Counted from the stretch's first letter, positions 25,902 through 36,090 are shown. The stretch is DNA of 64,000 nucleotides from Alysiella filiformis (GCF_014054525.1 NZ_CP059564.1:1064357-1128356); one strand, 5' to 3'. Made by a program: numbers and translations. The notes: a model not told the origin generated them from the sequence alone.

Positions 25902-26798
25902 ATGAATCGTTCATTGCAAAGAATTGGGATTATTGTTCGCCCCGAAACGCCCGAAGCCATGCCGTATTTGCGGCAGTTGGTGGCTTTTTTGCGCGCGCAA
26001 AATCAATCTGTGGGCATAGACCCCAAGAGCTTGGTGTATGGCGATGAAGTCAGCGAAAATTGGCTGGCGCAACATTGCCATGCCATTGCCCAACAGCACA
26101 TGGGCGAGTGGAGCGATGTCATCATTGTGTTGGGTGGCGATGGCACGTTTTTGTCGGCGGCGCGTTGGGTGGCGCAACATCAGGTGCCGTTGATTGGCGT
26201 GAATTTGGGGCATTTGGGTTTTTTAACGCCTGTGTCGGCACAAACCATGTTGGACGATTTGCGTTTGATATTGGCTGGGCAATACATTGAACAAAATTGT
26301 GTCGCATTACAAGCCCATGTGTGGCGTGATGATGTGGGCATTTCACAAAATTTGGCTTTGAATGATGTGGTTTTGTCGCGCGGTTTGTCGGGCAGAATGA
26401 TTGAATTTGAGGTGTTCATCAATGGCGAATTTGTTTACAGCCAGCGTTCTGATGGTTTGATTGTGTCCACGCCCACGGGTTCTACGGCTTATGCTTTGGC
26501 ATCGGGCGGTGCGATTATTCAGGCTGGCTTAAATGCGTTTACGCTGGTGCCGATTTGTCCGCAGGCTTTAAGCAACCGCCCGATTGTGATTGCCGACAGC
26601 AGCCAAATTGAAATTTTGGTAACGAAAGCCTACGATGCGCGGGTGCATTTTGACGGACAAGCCCACACCGACATTCAAAGCATGGACAAAATTGTGATGT
26701 CGCGTTTTGAACACCACATTCGGGTGTGGCAGCCGCAAAATTACCAATATTATCGCACGTTGCGCCAAAAATTGCGTTGGGGCGAACAGTTGGTGTGA
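25902..26798 (+). CDS. nadK: NAD kinase
   Basis: Phosphorylates NAD to NADP. The GGDGTFLSAARW motif (ATP/NAD binding) lies near residue 72. NLGHLGFL and the TGSTAYALASGG segment complete the family signature. I start at the ATG at 25902 (MNRSLQRIGI); a GTG three codons upstream is the alternative and neither has a clear ribosome site. 298 residues, normal. It diverges from fba. Confidence 0.95.
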   Translation: MNRSLQRIGIIVRPETPEAMPYLRQLVAFLRAQNQSVGIDPKSLVYGDEVSENWLAQHCHAIAQQHMGEWSDVIIVLGGDGTFLSAARWVAQHQVPLIGVNLGHLGFLTPVSAQTMLDDLRLILAGQYIEQNCVALQAHVWRDDVGISQNLALNDVVLSRGLSGRMIEFEVFINGEFVYSQRSDGLIVSTPTGSTAYALASGGAIIQAGLNAFTLVPICPQALSNRPIVIADSSQIEILVTKAYDARVHFDGQAHTDIQSMDKIVMSRFEHHIRVWQPQNYQYYRTLRQKLRWGEQLV

Positions 26799-26897
26799 TT
26801 TCAGGCAGCCTGAAAAAAATCGCGCCACAGCTTGCCAAAAAATGCGAAAAAATATAAACTTTTTGCTTTATTTTTTTAACAACATGGATTGGAAACC

Positions 26898-28100
26898 ATG
26901 CCATTCTTTACCGTCCCCCGCAAATTGAATAAATTATTGCTTGCTGTGTTGGCAGTTGCATTGGCATTGCTTGTTGCCGCAGCCATAACCACAACAAGCA
27001 CCAGCACATCGGTTTCAGGTCAATCCAAAAACAGCTTTGCCACCAATTTGAAATTGGCACAACAGGGCAATGCACAAGCACAAAATAATGTGGGTATGCG
27101 TTATGTATCTGGCATGGATGGGGTAAAACGAGATTATGCCCAAGCCAAAGCATGGTTTGAAAAAGCCGCCGCGCAAGGTGATGATGCCGCACAAAACAAT
27201 TTGGGCTATCTGTATGAGCAAGGTTGGGGCGTGAAACAAGATTATGCGCAAGCCAAAGCATGGTTTGAAAAAGCCGCCGCGCAAGGTTTGGCTGGCGCAC
27301 AAAACAATTTGGGCTATCTGTATCAGCAAGGTCGGGGCGTGAAACAAGATTATGCCCAAGCCAAAGCATGGTATGAAAAATCCGCCGCGCAAGGTTGGGC
27401 TGCCGCACAAAACAATTTGGGCTTGATGTATGCGCAAGGTTGGGGTGTGAAACAAGATTATGCCCAAGCCAAAGCATGGTTTGAAAAAGCCGCCGCGCAA
27501 GGTTTGGCTGAAGCACAAAACAATTTGGGCATGATGTATGACGAAGGTCGGGGCGTGAAACAAGATTATGCCCAAGCCAAAGCATGGTATGAAAAATCCG
27601 CCGCGCAAGGTGATGCTGACGCACAAAATAATTTGGGCATGATGTATGAGAAAGGTTGGGGCGTGAAACAAGATTATGCCCAAGCCAAAGCATGGTACGA
27701 AAAAGCCGCCGCGCAAGGTCATGCTCGCGCACAAAACAATTTGGGCATGATGTATTCGGAAGGTTTGGGCGTGAAACAAGATTATGCCCAAGCCAAAGCA
27801 TGGTTTGAAAAATCCGCCGCGCAAGGTCATGCTGTCGCACAAAACAATTTGGGCATGATGTATGACGAAGGTTGGGGTGTGAAACAAGATTATGCGCAAG
27901 CCAAAGCATGGTACGAAAAAGCCGCCGCACAAGGTAGTGCTACTGCACAATACAATTTGGGCATGATGTATGTGCAAGGTTTGGGCGTGAAACAAGATGA
28001 TGCGCAAGCCAAAGCATGGTTTGAAAAAGCCGCCGCGCAAGGTGATGCTGACGCACAAAAAAAGCTGAATGATTTGCGCCAAAAAGGTTTAATCCGCTAA
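26898..28100 (+). CDS. Membrane-anchored Sel1-repeat (TPR-like) protein
   Basis: 400-residue protein with an N-terminal membrane anchor or uncleaved signal (KLLLAVLAVALALLVAAA, about residues 12-30). Nine Sel1-like repeats of 36 residues follow, each of the form AQNNLGxMYxxGxGVKQDY then AQAKAWFEKAAAQG, and a short tail QKKLNDLRQKG. The repeats are near identical at the DNA level (108-base period). Sel1 arrays form solenoids that bind partner proteins; no partner is known here. Start at 26898; TTG 26889 is an alternative. A YwqK-like gene follows. Confidence 0.85.
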   Translation: MPFFTVPRKLNKLLLAVLAVALALLVAAAITTTSTSTSVSGQSKNSFATNLKLAQQGNAQAQNNVGMRYVSGMDGVKRDYAQAKAWFEKAAAQGDDAAQNNLGYLYEQGWGVKQDYAQAKAWFEKAAAQGLAGAQNNLGYLYQQGRGVKQDYAQAKAWYEKSAAQGWAAAQNNLGLMYAQGWGVKQDYAQAKAWFEKAAAQGLAEAQNNLGMMYDEGRGVKQDYAQAKAWYEKSAAQGDADAQNNLGMMYEKGWGVKQDYAQAKAWYEKAAAQGHARAQNNLGMMYSEGLGVKQDYAQAKAWFEKSAAQGHAVAQNNLGMMYDEGWGVKQDYAQAKAWYEKAAAQGSATAQYNLGMMYVQGLGVKQDDAQAKAWFEKAAAQGDADAQKKLNDLRQKGLIR

Positions 28101-28111
28101 TCGCCACGCCA

Positions 28112-28145
28112 CAGGCAGCCTGTATTTTTCAGGCTGCCTTTTTGG
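28112..28145 (+). terminator. DUS-pair terminator after Sel1 gene
   Basis: CAGGCAGCCTG, a seven-base loop TATTTTT, then CAGGCTGCCTTTTTG: two opposed DUS cores forming a stem with a T run. Confidence 0.8.
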
Positions 28146-28311
28146 TGTGCGCCCACCACCGCATCGCGGCAAAGGTTTCAGCCTGAAATGGTGTGCTTGC
28201 AACACATTCAGGCAGCCAAATGGCATTTTGAACGTCCAAAACTTAATTTTTGGCATGGGCAATGCTACAATTTGCACTGTGTTTATTTTTTGGAAATGGT
28301 TAGGTAGTGTG

Positions 28312-28914
28312 ATGAATTTACGTTATTTTTTGTGTGTGGGTTTGTTGGGTATGGCAGCTTGGGCGCATGCCGATGTGCGCCATGTGGCGGCAACGCATGG
28401 CATACCCGATTTGTCGCAAACGGTACGCAAACACCCCGAAAATGGCGATGTTGCCGACTTTTACCCCAGTGGCAGCAAAAAAATGGTGGGGCATTTTAAA
28501 AACGGTCAGCCAGACGGCACTTGGACACGCTGGTTTGAAAACGGCAACAAATCCGAAGAAGTGCTGTATCAAGAAGGCAAAATTCAAGGCGTTGGCACGC
28601 GCTGGTACAGCGATGGCACCAAACGCAGCGAAAAATCTTTTGAAAACAATATTGAACACGGTTCAAGCAAAATTTGGTATCCCAACGGCAAATTGCAACA
28701 CGACATGACGGTGCAAAATGGCGAAATGATGAACCTGATTTCATGGGACGAAAAGGGCAATTTAACCGCCCAACTGAACTACCAAAATGGCAAACGCTCG
28801 GGCGTGTTGCAAGATTGGTATCAAAACGGCAACAAACGCATGGAGCGCGTTTTGCAAAACGATGAAGTGGTGGAAGAACAAAGCTGGGACGAAGACGGTA
28901 ATATTTTGGATTAA
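28312..28914 (+). CDS. Secreted MORN-variant (YwqK-family) repeat protein
   Basis: 200 residues with a signal peptide (MNLRYFLCVGLLGMAAWAHA). At least six MORN_2 repeats follow, of the form GxWxxWxxNGxKxxExxY, e.g. DGTWTRWFENGNKSEEVLY and GVGTRWYSDGTKRSEKSF. Such proteins are often annotated as YwqK-family antitoxins, but a toxin role has not been shown here and none is adjacent. It probably works in the periplasm. It follows the Sel1 gene on the same strand after a terminator. AGG is 7 bases before the start. Confidence 0.8.
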   Translation: MNLRYFLCVGLLGMAAWAHADVRHVAATHGIPDLSQTVRKHPENGDVADFYPSGSKKMVGHFKNGQPDGTWTRWFENGNKSEEVLYQEGKIQGVGTRWYSDGTKRSEKSFENNIEHGSSKIWYPNGKLQHDMTVQNGEMMNLISWDEKGNLTAQLNYQNGKRSGVLQDWYQNGNKRMERVLQNDEVVEEQSWDEDGNILD

Positions 28915-28965
28915 GAACCTGTATTCATAAAAGCAAGCTATTGAGATTGTGAATGCAGGTTTTAA
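28914..28965. repeat. R3 element, internally deleted copy
   Basis: AAGAACCTGTATTCATAAAA, then AGCAAGC, then GATTGTGAATGCAGGTTTTA: both R3 ends with almost no interior (52 bases). It abuts the YwqK-like stop codon. Confidence 0.65.
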
Positions 28966-28981
28966 GCCCAAATCCTTTTTC

Positions 28982-29149
28982 AGGCTGAAACCTTTGCAAA
29001 ACCTACTTTTAAACTGACGTAGGGGCGGATTTCATATCCGCCCTTTTTCAATTTATTGATAAGAATGAAAATTTCTGCAAACCTAAACGGGGCAGATATG
29101 AAATCTGCCCCTACAAACCGAGTTTTGCAAAGGTTTCAGGCTGCCTGAA
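28982..29149. repeat. R2 element
   Basis: About 165 bp. The ends CTGAAACCTTTGCAAAACCT and GTTTTGCAAAGGTTTCAG are inverted repeats. Inside are two hairpins, GGGGCGGATTTCATATCCGC and its mirror GGCAGATATGAAATCTGCC, separated by an AT-rich core. Other copies: 45849, 55374, half at 35088. The ends resemble the ACCTTTGCAAAA ends of neisserial IS5-family elements (from memory). Confidence 0.8.
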
Positions 29150-29240
29150 CACGCAATATGGTGTGTAGGCGGCTTTTTCTTGTTTTTACTTTGTGTTTGT
29201 TTTTGTTAAATTTTTGTTTTTGTTTTGTTTTTTGAAAAAC

Positions 29241-29254
29241 ATGATTTTTATCAA
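29241..29254. promoter_or_regulatory. FNR-like site upstream of dsbD
   Basis: ATGATTTTTATCAA matches the FNR/CRP-type consensus TTGAT-N4-ATCAA with one mismatch. A possible -10 (GAATAA, about 29274-29279) lies where an FNR site at -41.5 would place it. The dsbD start is 240 bases downstream, with an R5 repeat between. Confidence 0.35.
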
Positions 29255-29338
29255 TCAGAAAATGCGTTTATTGAATAAAGACGGTGTGGGCATAAATCGC
29301 CATAATATGCCGTTTTTTCAGGCGGCTTTTAAAAATAG

Positions 29339-29416
29339 GACAAGTGTAGGGTGCAACTTGTTGCACCATTTTCCTGATAAAACATGGGTTTGGTGCAACA
29401 AGTTGCACCCTACATG
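29339..29416. repeat. R5 element (78-bp palindrome)
   Basis: GTGTAGGGTGCAACTTGTTG then CACC is mirrored by GGTGCAACAAGTTGCACCCT then ACA around a core of about 28 bases. Each arm itself contains the palindrome GTGCAACTTGTTGCAC. A second copy is at 48945. Confidence 0.75.
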
Positions 29417-29494
29417 GTATCCCATTTTGTATTGGATTGACGATAAAAAAAGCAGCCTGAACCCCATTTTAATTTCATTTTTTAAGGAAAGATA

Positions 29495-31324
29495 ATGACT
29501 TTATTCAAAAAGATATTGTTCATTTTGATGGCAACTTTCGGTTTGAGCCATGTGGTTCAGGCTGCCATCAGCCCCGAAGATTTGTTGCCGCCCGAGCAAG
29601 CCTTTGTGCCAACCGCGCAAATTGACGAAAATGGCGTTACGGTGGATTTTAAAATTGCCGATGGCTACTATATGTATCAAAGCAAAATTGAAGCCGAAAC
29701 CGATTTGCCCAACGCCTTGGCTGCACCCACATTCAGCGAAGGCAAACAAAAAGAAGACGAATTTTTTGGCAAACAAATCGTTTACTACAAAAACGCACAG
29801 GGCAAATGGCAATTCAATCAGCCCAACACCAACATCAACACTTTAACTTTGCGTTATCAAGGTTGTGCCGATGTGGGCGTGTGCTATCCGCCTGTTGAAA
29901 AACAATTAACCATTACAGGCAGCGGCATTTATGGCGATACCGCCGACAACAACGCCAATGGAAACCCCTTTGTAAAAAAGCCACAGGGCGCGGCGAACGA
30001 GATAACGGCTGTTCCGCTTTCGTCCGCGCCTGCTGATGCCACCGATTCAGACAGCAAATTCAAATTATCGCGCGATACTTTGGGCATGAATTTGTTGGCA
30101 TTTTTCATTGCGGGTTTGGGATTGAGCTTTACTGCGTGTATGTATCCGCTTTTGCCGATTGTGTCCAGCATTATTGTGGGCGACAAAAGTGGCAGCAAAA
30201 GCCGCGCCTTTTTGCTTTCGCTGATTTATGTGCAAGGCTTGGCGGTAACTTACACTTTGGTGGGCGTGTTGGCTGGTTTAACGGGCGCATTGCTCACGGT
30301 TTGGTTGCAACAGGCTTGGGTGGTGTTGGCGGCATCGGCTTTGATGGTGGTGCTGGCTTTGTCCATGTTTGGCGTGTTCAACATTCAGTTGCCCAGTGCG
30401 GTTCAATCGTATTTTCAAAGCCAAAGCAATAAGTTGTCGGGCGGTAAAATCGTTTCCGTGTTCATTATGGGCATGCTTTCTGCTTTGATTGTTGGACCTT
30501 GCGTTGCGCCACCGTTGGCGTTTGCTTTGGGCTACATTGGGCAAACGGGCGATGGCTTTTTGGGCGGTTTGGCTTTGTACACTTTGGCAATCGGAACGGG
30601 TGTGCCGCTCATCATTGTTGGCACATTTGGCGGACACATCATGCCACGCGCTGGGGCTTGGATGAACGGCATCAAATACGCATTTGGTGTGATTTTGTTG
30701 GCGGTGGCGGTGTATTTGGCGGCAGGATTTTTGCCCTACGCGCTCACGGCAAGTTTGTACACGGCTTTGATGATTGTGCCTGCCATTTTCATGCTTTGGC
30801 ACACGCGCAAGCAGGTTTCAGGCAGCCTGAAAATGACCGCCAGTTTGCTTGCTGCTTTGTTGGCAATGGGTGGTTTGTGGTTTGGCGTGCAAAGTGCGCG
30901 TGGACAAGAAACCGCCTTGCACAGCTTTTTGACTTTGCACCCCAAATTGCCGCACAGCAATGAACAACATCACAAATTCACCGATGTTGCCGCCTTGAAA
31001 AACCACATTCAGGCAGCCTTAAAAGACAACCCCGCGCAGCCGATTTTGTTGGATTTTTATGCCGATTGGTGCGTTTCGTGCAAAGAAATGGAAGCCAAAA
31101 CTTTCCCCCAAAGCAGCGTTCAGGCAGCCGTGCCGATGAACCGTTTGGTGCAAATTGACGTAACCGCCAACACGCCCGAACATCAAGCCTTGCTCAAAGA
31201 ATACGGCTTGTTTGGTCCCCCAGGTTTGTTTGTGTTGAAAGCGGACGGCAGCCGCAGCAGCGCGTTGTTGGGTTTTGCGCCAGCCGATGAATTTATTGAA
31301 TGGTATCAACAACAAATGAAATAA
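29495..31324 (+). CDS. dsbD: Thiol:disulfide interchange protein DsbD
   Basis: Carries electrons from cytosolic thioredoxin across the inner membrane to periplasmic DsbC and cytochrome-c maturation proteins. 609 residues. It has a signal peptide (to about residue 23) and an N-terminal immunoglobulin-like domain with the redox pair in YQGCADVGVCYPP. The eight-helix membrane domain has its cysteines in TACMYPLLPI and GPCVAPPLAF. The C-terminal thioredoxin domain carries DFYADWCVSCKEME. A DUS is translated as SGSLK before the last domain. AAGGAAA precedes the start. Confidence 0.96.
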   Translation: MTLFKKILFILMATFGLSHVVQAAISPEDLLPPEQAFVPTAQIDENGVTVDFKIADGYYMYQSKIEAETDLPNALAAPTFSEGKQKEDEFFGKQIVYYKNAQGKWQFNQPNTNINTLTLRYQGCADVGVCYPPVEKQLTITGSGIYGDTADNNANGNPFVKKPQGAANEITAVPLSSAPADATDSDSKFKLSRDTLGMNLLAFFIAGLGLSFTACMYPLLPIVSSIIVGDKSGSKSRAFLLSLIYVQGLAVTYTLVGVLAGLTGALLTVWLQQAWVVLAASALMVVLALSMFGVFNIQLPSAVQSYFQSQSNKLSGGKIVSVFIMGMLSALIVGPCVAPPLAFALGYIGQTGDGFLGGLALYTLAIGTGVPLIIVGTFGGHIMPRAGAWMNGIKYAFGVILLAVAVYLAAGFLPYALTASLYTALMIVPAIFMLWHTRKQVSGSLKMTASLLAALLAMGGLWFGVQSARGQETALHSFLTLHPKLPHSNEQHHKFTDVAALKNHIQAALKDNPAQPILLDFYADWCVSCKEMEAKTFPQSSVQAAVPMNRLVQIDVTANTPEHQALLKEYGLFGPPGLFVLKADGSRSSALLGFAPADEFIEWYQQQMK

Positions 31325-31341
31325 AATCGTCTGTAAAACCT

Positions 31342-31380
31342 TTCAGGCAGCCAAAATGATGATTTTTGGCTGCCTGAAAA
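31342..31380 (+). terminator. DUS-pair terminator after dsbD
   Basis: TTCAGGCAGCCAAAA pairs with TTTTTGGCTGCCTGAA across TGATGA, followed by AAAATTTAAG. It also faces the convergent gene at 31547. Confidence 0.75.
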
Positions 31381-31382
31381 TT

Positions 31383-31551
31383 TAAGAACCTGTATTCATG
31401 AGATTGATGGCTTGATTTTATGGATAATTCTTGCGAATACAAGGCGGCTTTTCGCGCCAATAGCGAGACTATTGGCATGAAAAGCCAACGCAGTAGGCGA
31501 ATGAAGTAGCGATAAAAGCAAGCCATTAAGATTGTGAATGCAGGTTCTAAA
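31383..31551. repeat. R3 element, copy overlapping a gene end
   Basis: TAAGAACCTGTATTCATGAG on the left and ATTGTGAATGCAGGTTCTAA on the right, with the GCCAATAGCGAGACTATTGG inverted core. It resembles the 8224 copy read in the opposite direction. Its right end overlaps the stop codon of the 31547-32305 gene. Confidence 0.75.
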
Positions 31552-32305
31552 TGATAAACCCACGCAAATATTTCACCCTTTGCCCATTCCATTCGCGTTC
31601 GCATTGCAAGCGATTGGCGGATTGGGCGCAATGATTTTGCTTATCTTGCAACCATTTATCCTGTTCCTCTTGCAAAGTGGCACGGATTTCAGGCGCGATT
31701 TTTTGCCATGTTGCCGCCACATCATCGGCAGGCACATCATTGTGTTTTGCAGCACGTTCAGGCAGCGTTTGGCTTTGAGACGCATTGTGTGGCGATTGCG
31801 CCTTTTCCTTTTGCTCCACATTCCAGCCCACCACCAACATTGCCGCCAAAAACAAAATCAACACAATCATCATCATCACAATCAAACCGCGATTTTTCTG
31901 TTTGTTGGGCGAATTTTTTTTGCGCGAATTGGTTTTTTTAGCCGTTTCAGGCTGCCTGAACGCCGCCGCATTGCCGCCCCGCAAATCCATTTCATCAAGC
32001 ACATTTTTGCCCGCCGTTTGACGTATCGTCTTCACCGCCTCATCAACGCTGCATTCAAAAAATTCACGATTGTGGCTTGCCCGTTTGTGTTGCAAAAGCT
32101 GATGAACGCGCGTTTCCAAATCCTGTGCGCCATACACTTGCACCGCATACAGCACCTCAAATTCCGTAGGCACACCAGTGTGTTTGGACAATTCCTGCGC
32201 CCGTTGTTGTGGCGTGGGTTTGTTGGTAAAGCCAATTTTAATCATATTGTGTTTAAACGAAGGATTGTGCAGCACATACACCCAACCCAACTGCGTTTTA
32301 GCCAT
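31547..32305 (-). CDS. T5orf172 (GIY-YIG-like) domain fused to a membrane segment
   Basis: 252 residues in three parts. Residues 1-100 match the T5orf172/MUG113 domain, a GIY-YIG-nuclease relative: GWVYVLHNPSF, then MIKIGFTNKPTPQQRAQELS, then HTGVPTEFEVLYAVQV and ETRVHQLL. A basic linker with KTNSRKKNSPNKQKNRG leads to a hydrophobic helix (about residues 143-162, LIVMMMIVLILFLAAMLVVG). The C-terminal part, probably periplasmic, has a Trp/Cys pattern (WLQDKQNHCAQSANRLQCE) that resembles LprI-type domains. The TAG stop lies within the end of an R3 repeat. Function unknown. Confidence 0.75.
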   Translation of the reverse strand: MAKTQLGWVYVLHNPSFKHNMIKIGFTNKPTPQQRAQELSKHTGVPTEFEVLYAVQVYGAQDLETRVHQLLQHKRASHNREFFECSVDEAVKTIRQTAGKNVLDEMDLRGGNAAAFRQPETAKKTNSRKKNSPNKQKNRGLIVMMMIVLILFLAAMLVVGWNVEQKEKAQSPHNASQSQTLPERAAKHNDVPADDVAATWQKIAPEIRATLQEEQDKWLQDKQNHCAQSANRLQCEREWNGQRVKYLRGFII

Positions 32306-32474
32306 GTTTTTTCCTTATTTAAAGAGACTTTGTTTGAAATCAAGAAAACCGCTAAATGATTTTCAGGCAGCCTGAAAATATGGTATAAATGCCCACCTAA
32401 ATTTGAGCCGAAACAAAGCGTTACTTGATATACAAAATCAATGATGTGTTTGTGAGAATAAATCAAAAATCAGT

Positions 32475-32502
32475 TTGCATGACGCACAAATTAGCGTATA
32501 GT
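32475..32502 (+). promoter_or_regulatory. Probable katG promoter
   Basis: TTGCAT (32475-32480), a 16-base spacer, then TATAGT (32497-32502). An inverted repeat GATAG-N13-CTATC at 32540-32562 lies in the leader and could be an operator. Its spacing does not fit OxyR. Confidence 0.4.
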
Positions 32503-32598
32503 TCGTTTTATAGCGAAATGCAATGCTCTTTTTGAAAGCGATAGTTTAAATTTAAGGCTATCACCCATTTGTCATTTATTTTAACTGGATATTTGTAA

Positions 32599-34785
<2,187 letters not shown>

Positions 34786-34806
34786 TCTGATTTAGATTGT
34801 TGAAAT

Positions 34807-34851
34807 GAAAACCGCATTATCCTGAATGGTTTGGGATAATGCGGTTTTTTT
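34807..34851 (+). terminator. katG terminator
   Basis: AAAACCGCATTATCC pairs perfectly with GGATAATGCGGTTTT across an 11-base loop, then runs into T7. Confidence 0.95.
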
Positions 34852-34970
34852 GGGTTTCAGGCTGCCTGAAAACCGTTTTATGGCTTTCAGGCAACTTTTT
34901 TGTGGCTTTTTCATCACCCTACAAAAACGTGAACTTGGGATAAGTAACTGTAAATGTGCCAATAAACCAG

Positions 34971-35055
34971 CCCTCTCTCCCTGTGGGAGAGAGTTGGAGA
35001 GAGGGTTTGTTGAGGTATACCCTCTCCCCAGCCCTCTCCCACAAGGAGAGGGAGA
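34971..35055. repeat. R6 element (katG-pgpA gap)
   Basis: CCCTCTCTCCCTGTGGGAGA, then CCCTCTCCCCAGCCCTCTCC and CACAAGGAGAGGG: two hairpins about 35 bases apart. Non-coding. Confidence 0.65.
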
Positions 35056-35087
35056 AAAATTACTTAAATGAATTAACCCTAAATTGA

Positions 35088-35165
35088 AAAAAAGGGGCGG
35101 ATATGAAATCCACCCCTATGTCAGTTTAAAAGTAGGTTTTGCACAGGTTTCAGGCTGCCTGAAAT
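35088..35165. repeat. R2 half-element
   Basis: GGGGCGGATATGAAATCCAC, then CCCTATGTCAGTTTAAAAGT, then AGGTTTTGCACAGGTTTCAG: one arm of an R2 element, inverted relative to the copy at 28982. It directly joins the R4 copy at 35166. Confidence 0.65.
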
Positions 35166-35253
35166 GTTTTTTGAAACGCAAACCGTTCAGCTTTCATGTG
35201 TTTGGCTGACTTTTTCAAAAAGTCAGTTGCCGAAGGCAAAACCGTTTTCTGTT
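35166..35253. repeat. R4 element (katG-pgpA gap)
   Basis: CGCAAACCGTTCAGCTTTCA, TGTGTTTGGCTGAC, then AAAAAGTCAGTTGCCGAAGG. Same organisation as at 15608 and 17232. Confidence 0.6.
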
Positions 35254-35283
35254 GCGTACGGTACGGCTCTGCCTGAACGTGCA

Positions 35284-35790
35284 TCACAAAAATAAATTCA
35301 CGAATTGCACCAGCAACACGGCATAGACCGCCGCCACTACATCGTCCAACATCACGCCAAAACCGCCGCGTACTTTTTCGTCAAAGAAGGCAATGGGCTG
35401 TGGTTTGGCAATGTCAAACAGGCGGAATGCGCCAAAAGCAAAAATCCACCAAAAAAATCCTTGTGGCACAAGCGCATACACAAACATGATGCCGACAATT
35501 TCGTCCCACACCACGCCACGGTAATCGTGGACGCGACCCAATGCCAATTCGGTTTCGTTGCAAATCCAAATGCCTGCCACAAATAAAATCGCCGCCAAAA
35601 CAAACAAGCCCAGTTTGCCCAAACCTGAACCCAGCAGCAAGCCTGCCAACATCATGCCCACCAGCGAACCCCATGTGCCTTGCGCTTTGGGGGCAAGCCC
35701 TGCGCCAAAACCAAATCCCAAAAACGCCATTTTGTTTTTCATTAAAAATGCCCAAGTGGGGCGCACGGGCAAGTCGTGTTGTACCGACAT
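35284..35790 (-). CDS. pgpA: Phosphatidylglycerophosphatase A
   Basis: Inner-membrane phosphatase that makes phosphatidylglycerol. 168 residues with GFGAGLAPKAQGTWGSLVG near residue 30, VVWDEIVGIMFVYALVP in the middle and the RLFDIAKPQPIAFFDEKVRG motif near the C-terminus, all family hallmarks with conserved acidic residues. Three to four membrane helices. GGGAG lies 8 bases before the start at 35790. Confidence 0.95.
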   Translation of the reverse strand: MSVQHDLPVRPTWAFLMKNKMAFLGFGFGAGLAPKAQGTWGSLVGMMLAGLLLGSGLGKLGLFVLAAILFVAGIWICNETELALGRVHDYRGVVWDEIVGIMFVYALVPQGFFWWIFAFGAFRLFDIAKPQPIAFFDEKVRGGFGVMLDDVVAAVYAVLLVQFVNLFL

Positions 35791-35938
35791 GGCAATTCTC
35801 CCAATTAAAAAGTTAAAAAACGTGTTTTAACATAATCTCACATAATTTGCATTGTTTTTTCTCAAAGCAGCCCCATAATACAGAAAATTTTTGTCGCAAA
35901 GTTGTTTCAGGCTGCCTGAAAAGTGGGGTGCAGCAACT

Positions 35939-36028
35939 CCACTCCCTCTCCCTGTGGGAGAGGGCTGGGGAGAGGGAAAAAAACGCCAAAGTCCTCTCCC
36001 TAACCCTCTCCCACAGGGAGAGGGGATA
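35939..36028. repeat. R6 element (pgpA-prlC gap)
   Basis: CCACTCCCTCTCCCTGTGGG then AGAGGG, a 30-base spacer, and CCCTAACCCTCTCCCACAGG then GAGAGGGG. A DUS sits on each side. Confidence 0.7.
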
Positions 36029-36090
36029 AATGTGTGGCACGTCCCCAATTTTCAGGCAGCCTGAAACCCCATTTACCAAAGGAAAACACC

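Noticed and set aside
26908-27930. Long open frames on the minus strand opposite the Sel1 gene (340 and 355 codons)
   Set aside because: They are mirror images of the 108-base repeats; the translations repeat the same unnatural unit and have no ribosome site. The plus-strand Sel1 frame explains them.
26900-28100. Regularly spaced repeats as a possible CRISPR array
   Set aside because: The period is 108 bases with no unique spacers, and the repeats encode a Sel1 solenoid.
32433-32453. TTGAT...ATCAA upstream of katG as an FNR box
   Set aside because: The half-sites are separated by 7 bases instead of 4.
32497-32562. Several ATAG/CTAT tetramers upstream of katG as an OxyR site
   Set aside because: OxyR needs ATAG and CTAT at regular spacing (about 11-base steps); the spacings here are 12, 31 and 17 and do not fit. 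Kept only as an inverted repeat.
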